The position numbers and the translations under genes were made by a program. From Candidula unifasciata (taxonomy: Eukaryota; Mollusca; Gastropoda; Stylommatophora; Geomitridae), in contig CAJHNH020006890.1 in assembly GCA_905116865.2 (NCBI GenBank), positions 999,394 to 1,063,393 of the forward strand: a stretch of DNA of 64,000 nt. Reading direction: 5' to 3'. Each line of letters starts with the position of its first letter. Position 1 is the stretch's first letter. This document shows, piece by piece, positions 1-11,727 of this stretch. The notes under the pieces are model-generated. The model did not search any database, had not been told where the DNA came from, and worked only from the letters and a program-made list of their open reading frames with translations.

Positions 1-61
1 GTTTTTTTTTAACTGCAAATTGTTTCTCGTCAGTATAAAAACACTGTTGTACATATGTTTT

Positions 62-398
62 TTCAACGGATCAACATCATAGAACACGGGTAGTAACCCA
101 TAAGTGCTCCGTTCTTCTTCGAACTCAAGCCTGAGCCTGAAGAATCTCAGCACTGTGCACGAACTCTGTTGCACCGGTGAGGATCCTAAATTACTTTGGG
201 CAGATTTTTAACTCGAAATTTTGCCTGGGCCATTAGTATTTTTTTTTGTGCCCAAAAAAACACACTGGCGTCTGATCCTGCTACCCAGAGACCAGGGGAA
301 AATTACTGAAAAAATCCCAGCCCTCACTGGGACTTGAACCCGAGACCTCTAGTACTCGAGGCGGACACCATGCCTCGAGACCACGCAACCCCCTTGTG
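62..398 (-). mobile_element. tRNA-derived SINE, near full length
   Basis: On the minus strand the element starts with a tRNA-like head (about 398-300) holding a B-box-like GGTTCAAGTCC and an A-box-like TGGTCTCGAGG. A body follows that ends near GGTTACTACCCGTGTTCTATG. The same head and body occur on the plus strand at 25813-26195, and the body alone at 59560-59765. This shared structure supports a pol III-type SINE rather than a tRNA gene. About 190 bases after it (399-590) show nothing recognisable. Confidence 0.75.
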
Positions 399-589
399 TT
401 GTACATATATCAGCAGGGAACTTGAGCCTACTAGCTGCCAGCTGGGTGTGTGTATGTAAACGATTAGTCCTTAAATGTGTCTTTATTATGTGAATCCGTG
501 CTGATTGTGACACCACATGATCATTTGATCTTATTGGGTTTCAGCACTTGATTTTCATTAGTGTTGGGGAAAGACAGCCTCCTCACTGA

Positions 590-2450
590 ACATGGCTAGT
601 TAGTTAGTTAGTCGACAGATTATCCTCATTGCACGTCGAACTACTCAGTCCATATGTATCGGATCCGCTCCTCAGTAAATCCCGCAATGTTTAGCAGCTA
701 ACGACACCAGTTCTGTATTGGTTTATTATTCTTCTTTGACTACCCGCGTTGTGTTCTTGTTTGGCGACACCCTGTTTAACATGTTGTTTTCAGTCTGACC
801 ATGGTTGCAGATTCACAGTTCTTTGTTGGTTCACGCAAACGTCTTAAAACTCTCTAAGAGCATTAATTATATTAGCCTGGTCAATGGCTTGTCCGGCTTT
901 CACAGTAGCCTTACCAGCAAGCGTATCAGCCTGCTCATTTCCTTGTACCCTCACATGTCCTGGCACGAAAATGAAATCAATCCCTGTCAGCCGTGAATTC
1001 TGTAGAGCCACCAACCACTGCCTTCAGACCCAGGGCTTCTCTATCTTCCTGAGCATACTCATTGAGTCACTGAGAAAGCATGCCCCAGTAAAAGTCTGTG
1101 TCTCTAGCCATGTTAATGCTTTAGTCACAGCCATGACCTCCATAGTCAGACTACTTGTAGTTACTGCAAAAGCTCCAGAATCTTCCTTCACTTCCTCCAA
1201 ACTGAGCCATGAAATCCTGCGAGCTTCAAACGTGGCGGATTACGGGACCATCTGTGTAAATGACAGCATCACCCTCTAGAGCGTTCTCGAAAATCAAGGC
1301 TTGAACTTCTGCTTCCACAGCAGCCGGACTCTGTTGTCTGCATTTTCTGTCTAGGTGGATGCAAACAGAAAAAGATGTACAGCACTCTGAAGGCACTTGC
1401 ACCCACTCCTCGCCGGGTTCTATGTCAAGTGAACATTCCTGTAAAATAATGTACTCGGCTTGATCCATCCACGGTTGCCTCTTTTCAACCTGCTGTCGTT
1501 TATCTTCTTGATTTGACTATGTAATGGATGTGTGTCTGCCTTGACTGAGTTAGGCACGAGCTCGAGAAATTTGTATTCTGTCTTCCATGGTTGGACAATC
1601 GAGAAGGTAGTGCATAGCCCTGCATGCTGTATCTCTTTTACGCCCAAGTATAATGCACAAAGCCTCGTTCTGTATCCTTTCCATCAGCTTATGGCTGATA
1701 GTCAGGATCACTATCGCGTATTCAAGAGCAGAAAGGACCAGACCCTGCTATAGATGACGCTGCTCACATTTTGCCGCCGCCAACACTCTCATCGCAGCCA
1801 GACCCCGCTTGGCTTTCATTATAATCTGATCAACGTGCTCAGCATATATAAGCAAGGCTTCAATCAAAATGTACCCCCAGGTTTTTCATTGGATTCGTTC
1901 TTTCCACATCCTCAGAACACAGACTAACAACTGGTGTTGGAGTTTTCACAATATGGTTATTCAAAGAGAACCATGTCACTGCCTCTTTCTTTGGGTTGAC
2001 CAGTGCACCAGCTTCACCGCACCAAATGCTTATTAATATGCGGTTGAGCTCTTTTTGAAGTTCTTCGCAACCTTCTCTCTACACTTACCCTGACGTTAAA
2101 CTAACACATCGTCAGCATATGACTGTGTTCTTCCGGGTCCCATGATTCTCACTGTGTAAACGTGGAACAACACAGGAGATCATGGCGATCCCTGTGGCAG
2201 GCCGGGATGTATTGTTATTGGTTGAGAAGTCCAGCTGTCACATCTCAACACTACTTTTAGTTGGGAGAGTGCGGAAGAGATCTGTCTGTCTGTCCTGGTC
2301 ACCCAGCGACGCTAGAATCCTATGTCCACCATGTAACATCTTTTGAGAGAATTTCATACAACACACTGCTGCCATAATTGGATCTAACTTTTTATAAACA
2401 GTGAGCAGCTGGCCAAATGGTTCAGAATGCTGGGTTCTCACATGAAAGAC
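590..2450 (-). mobile_element. Degraded LINE with reverse transcriptase and RNase H (I-like)
   Basis: Read on the minus strand, 2220-2100 gives an RT segment with GLPQGSP, a stop, SPVLFHVYT, and then the catalytic YADD. Further on, 1290-1226 gives a YTDG motif typical of an RNase H start. 1130-880 gives DSMSMLRK and a VPGHVRVQGNEQADTLAG stretch, the hallmark of RNase H domains in non-LTR retrotransposons of the I/Jockey group. The reading frame is broken by stops and frameshifts. The 3' UTR-like part (590-780) resembles the short fragments at 26820-26925. It is a dead copy; the clade assignment is an inference. Confidence 0.7.
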
Positions 2451-2506
2451 CCAGGTTGGTAAGGTTAGGAATTTTTGCCTGTTGTGGGGGGGGGGGGGGG
2501 GGGAGG

Positions 2507-2926
2507 GGGCATACTGGGCTATCTTCCGAGAAACGGTCCCAAATTATTGAGGCAGAAATTTTACCCTAACAGGGCCTCAGTCCCGTGTCTATTGGGCACT
2601 TCCGGCGACTTCCGCCACCGCCGAGAGTATCCCAAATGCCGCTCACGCGGCGTGGATTGGGGCTTAACTAGATGGCTGGAACTCACGAGCAGCAGCTACC
2701 GCATTTCCTGCAGCTGCCTTCATTTTATTTGCTCGTGAGTCCTAGCCATCTAGTTAAGCCCCAATCCTCTCGATACTCTCGGCAGTGGCGGAAGTACCCA
2801 GAAGTTCGCAATTCAGCAGCGGCGGTATAGTCCCCGGAAGTAGGCAATTGACACGTGACTGAGGCCCTGGTAGGGTATATTTTCTGCCTCGATAATTTGG
2901 GACCTTTATTCGAAAGATAGCCGCAT
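2507..2926. repeat. Large foldback (inverted-repeat) element
   Basis: The left arm (about 2507-2690) and right arm (about 2725-2926) are imperfect reverse complements. Both contain GGTCCCAAATTAT, CAGGGCCTCAGTC, CCGAGAGTATC and GGGGCTTAACTAGATGGCT in matching order. They are separated by about 35 bases. There is no transposase. It may be a foldback or MITE-like element, or a SINE inserted twice head to head. A run of about 20 G precedes it at 2486-2506. Confidence 0.65.
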
Positions 2927-3554
2927 ACTGTTCTACACCCTCAGTGTGTGGCAACTGCACTAGCCGTGGGGCCCTAAATCCTCAGGCTCAAGGAAACCTT
3001 CCCTCCCCACAGCCAGAGGTAATTACTTCCAGTCAAAATGGACATTAAGCAGTGGCGCTGTTCGAAACAGAGGCAAATTTTTTGCTTCTGCCGGACGGTG
3101 GCCGATGCATTTTTGCTCCATTTGTAGACTGGATATAGTTTCGTCGCCCAGCTTCTGAGTTAAATGCATGGCGTGACCCTGTGAGCTGTGGATTGCATTT
3201 GGAATGTTTTTTCGACTGTGACCAACGTGTTGGTGTGAATTGTAGATTCAGAAAATGGAGTGATGCCTGTCGTGCAGTGTTGTGGTGCCCATACGTGATT
3301 AAAATTGATCACGTGGGCAACTGCTGATCTGTTGGCGACTTCTGCTACCATCAATGATGAACTGCAATTCTAATACTGTGATAAACATTATGTGTGTTTT
3401 TTGTTGGCACAGGAGCGGAGCAAAGATGGGGTGACCCGTTTGCTATGAAGCTGAAACTAAGACTACCAGAATTACAGGTTTAAAATAGCAGTTTGACAGT
3501 CAGCATACATTTTTTGGGTGGATTCCGTGCGTCAACTTTATATTAGAAAATGTT
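2927..3554. other. Intergenic, no gene seen
   Basis: No coding region, RNA gene or repeat structure is recognised here. Short open frames have no family resemblance. Confidence 0.5.
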
Positions 3555-3665
3555 AGATTAGGAATCTACATCACAGCAGTCAGGATACTCTCATAAGTGC
3601 TCTGTCCCCATCTTCAGCAGCAAACAAAGAGTTCAAATTCCAATGGTACCAGTAACTGTCTGATT
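3555..3665 (-). mobile_element. Truncated LINE 3'-UTR fragment (S2 family)
   Basis: It matches a short recurrent sequence (CATAAGTGCTC, CCCCATCTTCAGCAGC, ATGGTACCAGTAACTGTCTG) also found at 5228-5330, 10944-11057, 42087-42195, 46608-46705 and, reversed, at 41015-41110. At 41015, 42087 and 46608 it directly follows RNase H-like coding sequence of a LINE. It is therefore that LINE's 3' end, here on the minus strand. Confidence 0.6.
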
Positions 3666-3879
3666 ATACATCAATCTGAATGCACATGTTATTAAATGGA
3701 TAGTTCTAAAGTGATTCTGTTTTCATGCATCGATTGGCATCAACAGTCAACATCCATTAGAAACACTGACAAACCATAATAAGCATTCAGTGTGGAGTAT
3801 TTGTCTGACTTACGTATGTTTTTGGATTTTTCTCTGGCAAGGCTTATCTGAATAAAATATATCAAACGCGTTGATAAGA

Positions 3880-4300
3880 CCAGTCATGTTATACGGCTCT
3901 GAAACTTGGAGCACAACTAAAAGCGATGAAGCCTTATTACAGGTTTGCAAAAACAGAGTCTTACGACAAATCTTTGGACCCATCAAAGGTGCTAACAGCG
4001 GGGAATGGAGAGTGAGAAGCAATAGGGAAATTCATAATCTGTTCAATTCACCACTGATCACTGGCATCATGAGAGCTAATAAACTGAAATGGTTGGGGCA
4101 TATTGAAAGAATGTCAGATGACAGAGAAGTAAAAACGTAGATGAATGGTCGTAAAGAAGACCATGTAGAGATAATATCCAGGCAGAACTGAAAACACTTG
4201 GTGTCACCAACTGGAAAGAGAAGGCCAACCAGAGAGATGAATGGAGGAGGGTGATATCTGCAGCAATGAACCTCAAGGGCTCGCATTGCTGAAAAAGAAA
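3880..4300 (+). mobile_element. LINE reverse transcriptase C-terminal fragment
   Basis: The plus frame reads VMLYGSETWS, then MRANKLKWLGHIERMSDD, the conserved tail of CR1/RTE-type LINE polyproteins after the RT domain. It degrades after a TAG at about 4138, with homology continuing to about 4290. A second copy of the same family lies at 45980-46300. The fragment is 5'-truncated, as usual for LINE insertions. Confidence 0.75.
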
Positions 4301-4620
4301 ACGTAGCAAGGCTTAATCTGAGGAATATAAATAAGAATGTTGTGAGTGCATACGTGTACAGGCGCACACAGGTACATATATAGAATGAGAGAGATGTACA
4401 AAAATGAGGCTACAAAAATTTATTAAAATATTCACAAACATTTATTTAAAATATTCACACATCAATCATCTTTTCTCTGGAATCATGGGTGGTTTTTCAA
4501 AACAAAAGAAGCCACCCACAACAGAACACCTTTAGTAAGTCTGATCATTATACACCCGAGCTGGGATCCCTGTCAGTTCTGCCAGGTTTCAGCTCAGAGC
4601 CGAACATCCCCCAGGGCTAA
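4301..4620. other. No gene seen
   Basis: AT-rich sequence with a short internal duplication (TATTCACA near 4430 and 4450). Nothing recognised. Confidence 0.4.
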
Positions 4621-4624
4621 CCTG

Positions 4625-4935
4625 CCAGCTTGTCTGGTTTTGACAAGTTGTATTTTTATTTTTATTTCTTGAAAAGTTGGCATCTGCAGCTCAGGCGTTA
4701 TGAAAGCTGGCAGAAAGTTCTCATTGTTCGCCCACTTCTGGACTTTATACTTGTTCCAGAAGTTGAGTTTGAGTGCACATCTGTTTTACATATCTGGTTT
4801 ATTTGTATGCAGACTGTTGGTTTCTTGTCTCTAGACCATGGCACTGTGAAAAACATTTCTAATTAGTCACATTTTACGACATGCTAGTTAGGGTGGCTGT
4901 GGGTGTATGCTTTTTCTCCCCGCACTGGCACCCCA
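4625..4935 (-). mobile_element. Interspersed repeat S1 copy
   Basis: This is a minus-strand copy of a roughly 300-bp family that recurs at 7385, 9545, 19915, 22690, 23265, 30690, 44755, 51330 and 62965. Shared landmarks, in plus sense of the element, are AGGAACCAACAGTCTGCA, CAGATCTGTAAAACTGATGTGCA, TTCTGGAACAAG and AGAGTTTACAGCC. It codes for no obvious protein and has no clear tRNA head. SINE or LINE-derived origin is unresolved. Confidence 0.65.
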
Positions 4936-5765
4936 GTACCCGCATGGGGAAATAATCTATACAAGCTGCACCGGGAAAGCACTTCATGTGCAGTGAAGGC
5001 AATTGTTGGATCACTCAATCAATCTTGACATCAATCAATCAATTTACCACAGAGGTGATCTGCTATAAATTAGCAGCAAAGTAGGAAGACATCAAACAGA
5101 CTGATCATCAATACATTATATGACAAGATTCAACTGTCCACAATAACTCAACACCACTGTTTACAGTCAAACCGACAGCTGCCAGCAAATGACCATGGTT
5201 CTCACAGAGTTCACTTCAGCTGAGTTAAGAACAGACATCACAACACTCTGAAACTCCCATAAGTGATCCATGTCCACCTTCAGCAGCCAGTGCATTTCCA
5301 TTAGTACCAGTAGCAGTCTGGTTGTAATAACAAGAGTTCAAACATTTGAATCACACAAACAGAATGGCTAACACATTATTAAATTCACATATTCTGTTGT
5401 TCGTCCAATCACACATGATGATAAACAAGTTTTTTCATCTGTTAAGTAGATTTAAGTGCTGTGATGTCAATTCTTGACTCAACTCAAATGCTGCTGTTCT
5501 GGCCATCTCACATGCTGCCACTTCGCGTTAAAGAGATTAGCATCAGGATGAGCAACTGCATGCAGCGACTCATCAGGTATCAGGACCAATGGCACTCACA
5601 TAACAATAGTTCAAATATTTCAATTAAACATCTAAAGGCAATGACAACTAACATACAACATCACATTTACATAACAAAAAATCAAAGATTTCCGTCACAC
5701 AGACATTGTGGGCAATACAGTACTTTAATTAATAACAGTCATCTTCAGGCCTAAGATCAGTGGAA
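4936..5765. other. No gene; one S2 fragment at about 5228-5330
   Basis: It holds an S2-type LINE 3' fragment at about 5228-5330 and a related piece near 5455-5520 in the opposite orientation. The rest is unassigned AT-rich sequence. Confidence 0.45.
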
Positions 5766-6165
5766 ACACATAACAGTACACTCACTCATTAAACAATAGT
5801 TTCAATATTTCAATCACAGACATGTACAGGCAAACATAGATATGGGGTCAATGGTAACATGTAATAACATATAACAGTACACTCACTCACTAAACAATAG
5901 TTTCAATATTTCAATCACAGACATGTACAGGCAAACATAGATATGGGGTCAATGGTAACATGTAATAACATATAACAGTACACTCACTCACTAAACAATA
6001 GTTTCAATATTTCAATCACAGACATGTACAGGCGAACATAGATATGGGGTCAATGGTAACATTTAATAACATATAACAGTACACTCACTTACTAAACAAT
6101 AGTTTCAATATTTCCATCAGAGACATGTACAGGCAAACACAGTTATGGGTTCAATGGTAACAGTT
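5766..6165. repeat. 101-bp tandem repeat, about 3.5 copies
   Basis: TATGGGGTCAATGGTAACAT recurs with exact 101-base spacing (5841, 5942, 6043). The units contain ACTCACTCACTAAACAATAG. The array grades into the neighbouring 65-bp array through the shared ATGGGTTCAATGGTAACA core, so the two are related. Confidence 0.85.
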
Positions 6166-6612
6166 TCACATAACATGCTTTAACATCTCAATCACATACA
6201 GCCAGAGGTATGGGTTCAATGGTAACAGTTCCATATAACAAGCTCAACCATCTTAATCACATATAACCAGAGTTATGGGTTCAATGGTAACATTTTCACA
6301 TAACATGCTTTAACATCTTAATCACATATAGCCAGAGTTATAGGTTCAATAGTAACAGTTTCACATAACATGCTTTAACATCTTAATCACATACAGCCAG
6401 AGGTATGGGTTCAATGCTAACAGTTTCACATAACAAGCTTTAACATCTTAATCACATACAGCCACAGGTATGGGTTCAATGGTAACATTTTCACATAACA
6501 TGCTTTAACATCTTAATCACATACAGCCAGAGGTATGGGTTCAATGGTAACAGTTTCACATAACAAGCATTAACATCTCAATCACATACAGCCAGAGGTA
6601 TGGGTTCTGTGG
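6166..6612. repeat. 65-bp tandem repeat, about 7 copies
   Basis: TATGGGTTCAATG recurs every 65 bases (6404, 6469, 6534, 6599), with CATAACATGCTTTAACATC between. It looks like a shortened derivative of the 101-bp unit just upstream. Confidence 0.85.
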
Positions 6613-6664
6613 TAAAATATAACGGCACATTCATATAAAGAGTTATACTATTTTAATTACATCA

Positions 6665-7230
6665 TTCAATGGTTTCTGCTTATGTTATTTTAACGCTAAC
6701 TTTTCTTGACTCCTTATGCCCCAATACATCAGCTCACATGCCCTACTGTCACCCCAACACCTTTCTCATCAACATCACCATCAAGTGCCTTGCCAGCTGG
6801 CGTAGGCATTCATGCATCTCCAAAGATCTTGGTCGTTGGTGTTCTGGATCCATTCCACTGATGATATTTCTCCATACCACTGTCTTACGCCTTCCACTAT
6901 CAGTTCTCCTGGTCTGACTCTGCCTCTTTTTCCAGTGATCCTACCATTCGTCACGATATTTTTCAACGCTCCTTATCACATGACCAAAGAACTTTGTCTC
7001 CTTCTCATTGCTGTATTTAATCTTCTACTTTCAATAGCCATTTTAAGGCAATCATTGTTAGTTATTCTGACAGTGCGAGGTATTTGCAACATTCTTCTTA
7101 AGAACCACATCTCTGCTGCCTCCAAACTCTTGGCAATGTCTCATGAAACTTGTATTTTTGTTTCTGCGGGCAGAAAGATTCGTGAAGGTGGATGTAAGAT
7201 TTGGAAGATGCAATGACTATGAGAGCAAAC
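6665..7230 (-). mobile_element. LINE C-terminal fragment
   Basis: On the minus strand 6966-6781 reads NGRITGKRGRVRPGELI, then GVRQWYG, and ends DLWRCMNAYASWQGT. Upstream, near 7010-6970, is KETKFFGHVIRS. This is the tail of a RTE-like LINE, as also seen at 41265-41495 and 56085-56340 in the same orientation. Stops interrupt it, so it is a remnant. Confidence 0.65.
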
Positions 7231-7384
7231 AAGGACTGTAGAATTGGCTAAGGAAAGAAAGAACGACCTTCCATCAAAGTACCTGCTGAATCATGATGTT
7301 CAGCCAACTGGGTTAACGTTATGGTGGCTGTTTTTGTTTCTTTCTGCTCTGGTAACATCCCAAAGCTACGACAGTCAATCATCT

Positions 7385-7665
7385 ATGTTCCTAATGTGGG
7401 TTCCAGGGCCCCATTGTGGGAAAAACAAGAATGGACCCACTGCCTCCCGAAAAACGTGTTGTCAGATTCAACTAACTGGCAGCTACCTTTGACGTCTAAG
7501 TAAATCTGCCTGAGAAGCAATGAACCAACAGTCTGCTTGCAAATGAGTCAGACCTGTGAAACAAATGTGCATTCGACACTCAGTTTCTAGAAACAAGACC
7601 AGAGTCCAGAGCTTCCCGTCGGAGTTTTCAGCCAGTGAATGTGAAGAACAAAAATTTTATGTATA
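7385..7665 (+). mobile_element. Interspersed repeat S1 copy
   Basis: Plus-strand copy with GTGGGTTCCAGGGCCCCATTG, then AATGAACCAACAGTCTGC and TTTTCAGCCAGTGAATGTG, in the family order. It lacks the long G run carried by other copies after CATTGTG. Confidence 0.7.
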
Positions 7666-8059
7666 CACATCATTGCAAAACAAAGTAACATTAATAAACA
7701 GTAATTTCCTGTTCTTGTGATCTGCTACAATACCACAGCTATGAGTTATATGCATAAACATCAATTTAGAACAAATGTAAGTAACATTTTGAAATAGTAA
7801 TTTACGCTTTTCCTTGCGATATTATAAATTACCACAGCTTGAAAGTTATAAATATTCACATCTATGTAAAACGAAATAACACCAATCAACAACAATTTCC
7901 TGTTCTTCTTTGTGCTGCGATAAAATATCACTTTACAGTCAGGGCTGCATACAGGCATGTGAAACATATGTAGCTGCACACATTTATGTGGTGGCAAAAA
8001 GTAACTTGTGGTAATAAAATGTTTATATTTGTATTGCTTTTGTCATTATGAAACATGCA
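7666..8059. other. No gene seen
   Basis: AT-rich sequence with loosely repeated short phrases (CCTGTTCTT, TACCACAGCT). No convincing coding region. Confidence 0.45.
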
Positions 8060-8475
8060 TCAGATTAGCATTCTGACAACAAAACAATTATGGTAATAGT
8101 GATGCTGTCATTAGCATTCTGACAACAAAACAATTATGGTAATAGCAATGCTGTCATTAGCATTCTGACAACAAAACAATTATGGTAATAGCAATGCTGT
8201 CATTAGCATTCTGACAACAAAACAATTATGGTAATAGCAATGCTGTCATTAGCATTCTGACAACAAAACAATTATGGTAATAGCTATGCTGTCATTAGCA
8301 TTCTGACAACAAAACAATTATGGTAATAGCAATGCTGTCATTAGCATTCTGACAACAAAACAATGATGGTAATAGCAATGCTGTCATTAGCATTCTGACA
8401 ACAAAACAATTATGGTAATAGCAATGCTGTCATTAGCATTCTGACAACAAAACAATTGTGGTAATAGCGATGCTG
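8060..8475. repeat. 46-bp tandem repeat, about 9 copies
   Basis: CATTAGCATTCTGACAACAA recurs every 46 bases (for example 8109 and 8155). Units are nearly identical, differing at single bases such as GCAATGCTG versus GTGATGCTG. This is a recent expansion. Confidence 0.9.
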
Positions 8476-8804
8476 AAGCTTAGCTGAGGGAAGAGGGGGC
8501 AAATAAATGACTACAAGGGGTGTCACACATGCCTTATACGCCCCTGGTTACAGGTAGACACATTAGGCTAAATCACATTCAAATTTGCCATTCTCACTGT
8601 GATCTGATAATTTACCACAGCGATGACAGCCTGTTATAAATAAATGCAGTAAAATTAAACCAAGCAACCCTTATAAACAGTAACTTTCGGTTACTATGTG
8701 CTCCAGTAAAATGCCACAGATTTGACATTCAGTTATTTGTATACATATCTTAGTCAAATAATGTAAAAATTATAAAGCAGCAGTAATTTGCTGCTGCTGT
8801 TCCT

Positions 8805-8927
<123 letters not shown>

Positions 8928-8929
8928 CT

Positions 8930-9355
8930 AGTTACATTTCTGTAAATAGCTATGCTACCAGTCAGATGGCGATATATTTGTAGCACATTTATAACACTGA
9001 TTAAAGGCACAACAAGTCACAATGTGGTTTTCCATCATTCATAAAATGTTCAATAGAACAGGCCTTTTGGGGTTAGTTTTTTTTAAAATAACAAGAACAA
9101 ATGAAACCTCATTTAAAAAATCATAAAAAATGTACATTATTTTTACATTATAAACTTCTACAAAAGAAAAAGTTTCAAACATACAGTATAAATATCAGTA
9201 GTCCATGAAATATTATGCTATTTGAATATTTTAAATACACAGACTTTGATTCAAAGAATTATGGTTGGTGGGAAGAACCTCTACTTTCCATAGCTAATGC
9301 TGTTAAAGATGTAAAAAATATGTTACTAAACTTGAAATATGACAATATTTAACCT
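8930..9355. other. No gene seen
   Basis: Very AT-rich unique sequence with no recognised feature. Confidence 0.45.
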
Positions 9356-9510
9356 TTGAGCACATTATGGGGTACGCAGGAAAGTGATGAGTGGCAGAGG
9401 GAGACCAGTAGAGAACATATTAGACAGTTTGGCATCATGGCGTGGAGATGATTCACAGTTCACTGGACAGAAGAAGTCTGTGGACACAATATAATTACCA
9501 AGAGACTTGA
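9356..9510 (+). mobile_element. LINE C-terminal/3' fragment
   Basis: Phrases such as GGCAGAGGGAGACCAGTAGA, TTAGACAGTTTGGCATCATGG and GTCTGTGGACAC match, in order, the fragment at 59040-59290 and the pre-array copy at 25190-25310. It is the 3' end of one LINE family. Confidence 0.55.
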
Positions 9511-9544
9511 AATGTGCAAAAAAAAATTGGAAAAGTTCAATGTG

Positions 9545-9860
9545 AAGCCCCCGCGTGGGTTCCTGGGCCCCATTGTAAGAAAAAAAAAAAAAAAGAATAG
9601 ACTCACTACCTGCCCAAAAGCATGTCGTAAGAGTTGACTAACTGGGAGCTTCCTTCAAAGTCGGAGTACATCTGCCTGAGAGACAGGAAACCAAAAACAG
9701 TCTGCATGCAAATGAGTCAGACCTGTAAAATTGATGTAAACGGAACACTCAGGTAGGTTCTGGAACAGGATTGCAGTCCAAAAGTGGACGAAAAACCAGA
9801 ACAGGAAGTTTGCAGCCGGCGGAAAGTGAAGAAAAAGAAGAAATGTGAAGCTAAGGCCGA
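9545..9860 (+). mobile_element. Interspersed repeat S1 copy
   Basis: Starts with GTGGGTTCCTGGGCCCCATTG, then an A-rich run at 9579-9595, CAGTCTGCATGCAAATGAGT, CTGTAAAATTGATG and GTTTGCAGCCGGCGGAAAGTG. Most landmarks of the family are present. Confidence 0.7.
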
Positions 9861-10850
9861 ATTTCCATGGCCTGTGGTAAATTGCAGAAGAACAGCAAGG
9901 GCTAAATGTCTCTAAATCAATATTTAACAAAAGTAGGATTTGTAGGCATTTTTCTGAAAGCTAATATGTAAATATTTTATTGAACTGAATTCAAGGCCTT
10001 TGCTCACTCATTTGTTTTCGGGCAAAGACAGGTCTTTCCCTCCTCGATAACACTTGACTTCTGCAGTTGAAAATAAAATCTCTCTCCACAGAAATAAACA
10101 AACAACAAACTTGTTCACATTTGTTGTCCCAGAGAATTCTGTGGCCCCATTTTTACAAAATAGACTTCATAGACTGTTTAAAAAAGCACTCAATAGATTA
10201 ATGCATTCATTAAATATCTGAACAAAATAGATGTTTACTGCAAAAACTGTTGATTAATCACCAGCTTAAATAGGGAATTTTTTTCTATTTAAATACCAAC
10301 TGTAATATCAAGTAAAGGTGTCTAGTTCTCATCAATATATAGAGAGGTGTAAGGGGTGGCAAATCTCTCATCCCCTTTAGTATTTATACACACAATATTT
10401 ACAAACAGATGGAGTGAATCACACTAATGTTTCATCACTGTAAATTAGAACAAACAAGACACAAAGACAAGACTGCGGGAGATATCGAGAAAAATGCCAG
10501 GCAATAAATTGTGCAAATCTGTTGTTTTGGGCTTCTTTGTTCAGACAGAGTGAAGTCAAGAACAGGCGAAAAATCAATAAACATCAAGAGATATCCAAAG
10601 GATATTGTCATGGACTGATAGTGTAAGGGAAGTAGCCTATTTAAAACAGAAACAGATGCAAGTAACCAAAATTACATATGACCGTGACAGATGTATGCAC
10701 AAATCAGCGACCCATGACTACTTGAGTGAAGACAAGGAAAAGGGGCTGGACCTTGAGGTAACAAGGATGAGGGACTTAAAGATGAGGGACTGGTGGGTTT
10801 GGACATTCATGGCAGAAGGATACATTTAAAGTAGAATAGTCTTCACAGTG
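9861..10850. other. No gene seen
   Basis: AT-rich sequence with no domain or repeat recognised. A 74-codon open frame at 10605-10829 resembles nothing I know. Confidence 0.4.
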
Positions 10851-10854
10851 TGCC

Positions 10855-11160
10855 AGTCAGACAGGGACCACAAAACCCCAAAGCACATTCTGCAGTCCTG
10901 TCCACTCTACAACTTTGAAAGAAACCTGGCTCAAGAGCAAAGTTGATTGATTGATTTGATTCAAGAACTGACATCACAGCACTCAGGGCATTCCCATAAG
11001 CGCTCCATCCCCATTTTCAGCAGCCAGCGAAGAGTTCCGATACTAATGGTGCCAGTAGCTCAAGAGCAAAGTGTGCAGAGCAAGCTGTGGGGAATCAGCC
11101 AGGACCTGCAGCTGACATGTGAGTTCAGAGAGGCAACCCTCCTGATGGTCTGATCTGAGC
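10855..11160 (+). mobile_element. LINE C-terminal fragment split by a nested insertion
   Basis: The plus strand reads CQSDRDHKTPKHILQSCPLY, the cysteine/histidine-rich tail seen in RNase-H-type LINEs. It is interrupted at 10944-11057 and resumes as LWGISQDLQLTCEFREATLL. The 15-base sequence GCTCAAGAGCAAAGT flanks the interruption on both sides (10929-10943 and 11058-11072). Confidence 0.7.
10944..11057 (-). mobile_element. Nested 3'-truncated LINE (S2) with 15-bp target-site duplication
   Basis: A 114-bp S2 fragment flanked by exact direct repeats of GCTCAAGAGCAAAGT. The TGATTGATTGATT end at 10944 is, on the minus strand, an AATC-type 3' tail. It is therefore a short 5'-truncated retrotransposition product inserted into an older LINE. 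Confidence 0.8.
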
Positions 11161-11400
11161 ATACAAAACCGAATACAAAGAAGAAGACAGAATAGGTCAC
11201 TGTAGTTTTCACAGCAGTGTTTTTCATCATAGCTACTAATGTAGAATTTTCTTAGCAAAATCCACTGTGATAGCGATGATGTTGTCATTATATTTATGTG
11301 ACCTGTAGCTTAACAGTTTTCTGCATGGCTAGATGCTTTGTTTGATGTACTGTCAGCCTAAGTTTTCAGGGACCCTCTTCTTGGCTAAAACTGCAGACTC

Positions 11401-11546
11401 TTAACTCTTTGAGTCCCAGAGGGTTTAGCATCACAGGCCCAAGGGGTAGTCAAAAGAGATGTAAAATCGGCGCATCATGCGTTCATTGGGTTTTTAGGTA
11501 GTAACCAATGAACGTATGATGCGTTCCTTGGGACTCAAAGAGTTAA
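11401..11546. mobile_element. piggyBac-type MITE flanked by TTAA
   Basis: TTAA at 11401-11404 and at 11543-11546 flank a 138-bp element. Its ends are inverted (CTCTTTGAGTCCCA at left, GGGACTCAAAGAG at right). An inner inverted pair also exists (GCATCATGCGTTCATTGG and CCAATGAACGTATGATGC). TTAA duplication is the hallmark of piggyBac transposition; there is no transposase, so it is non-autonomous. Confidence 0.8.
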
Positions 11547-11727
11547 GATGTAGTGAATCAACAACAGGAGCTCATAATGACAATGGCTAAGACAATGTTT
11601 GGTTCTGAGTTGCTGAGATAATACCATTGTGAGACAGGAGCAGTTTATACACGATCAGTGAGAATAACTGCCGGGATTTTAAACTGTTATCGTAAAAATA
11701 TACAACAGATATACACAGGTGGCATCT

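Noticed and set aside
884..1279. Plus-strand 131-codon frame
   Set aside because: It is the shadow of the minus-strand RNase H domain of a degraded LINE.
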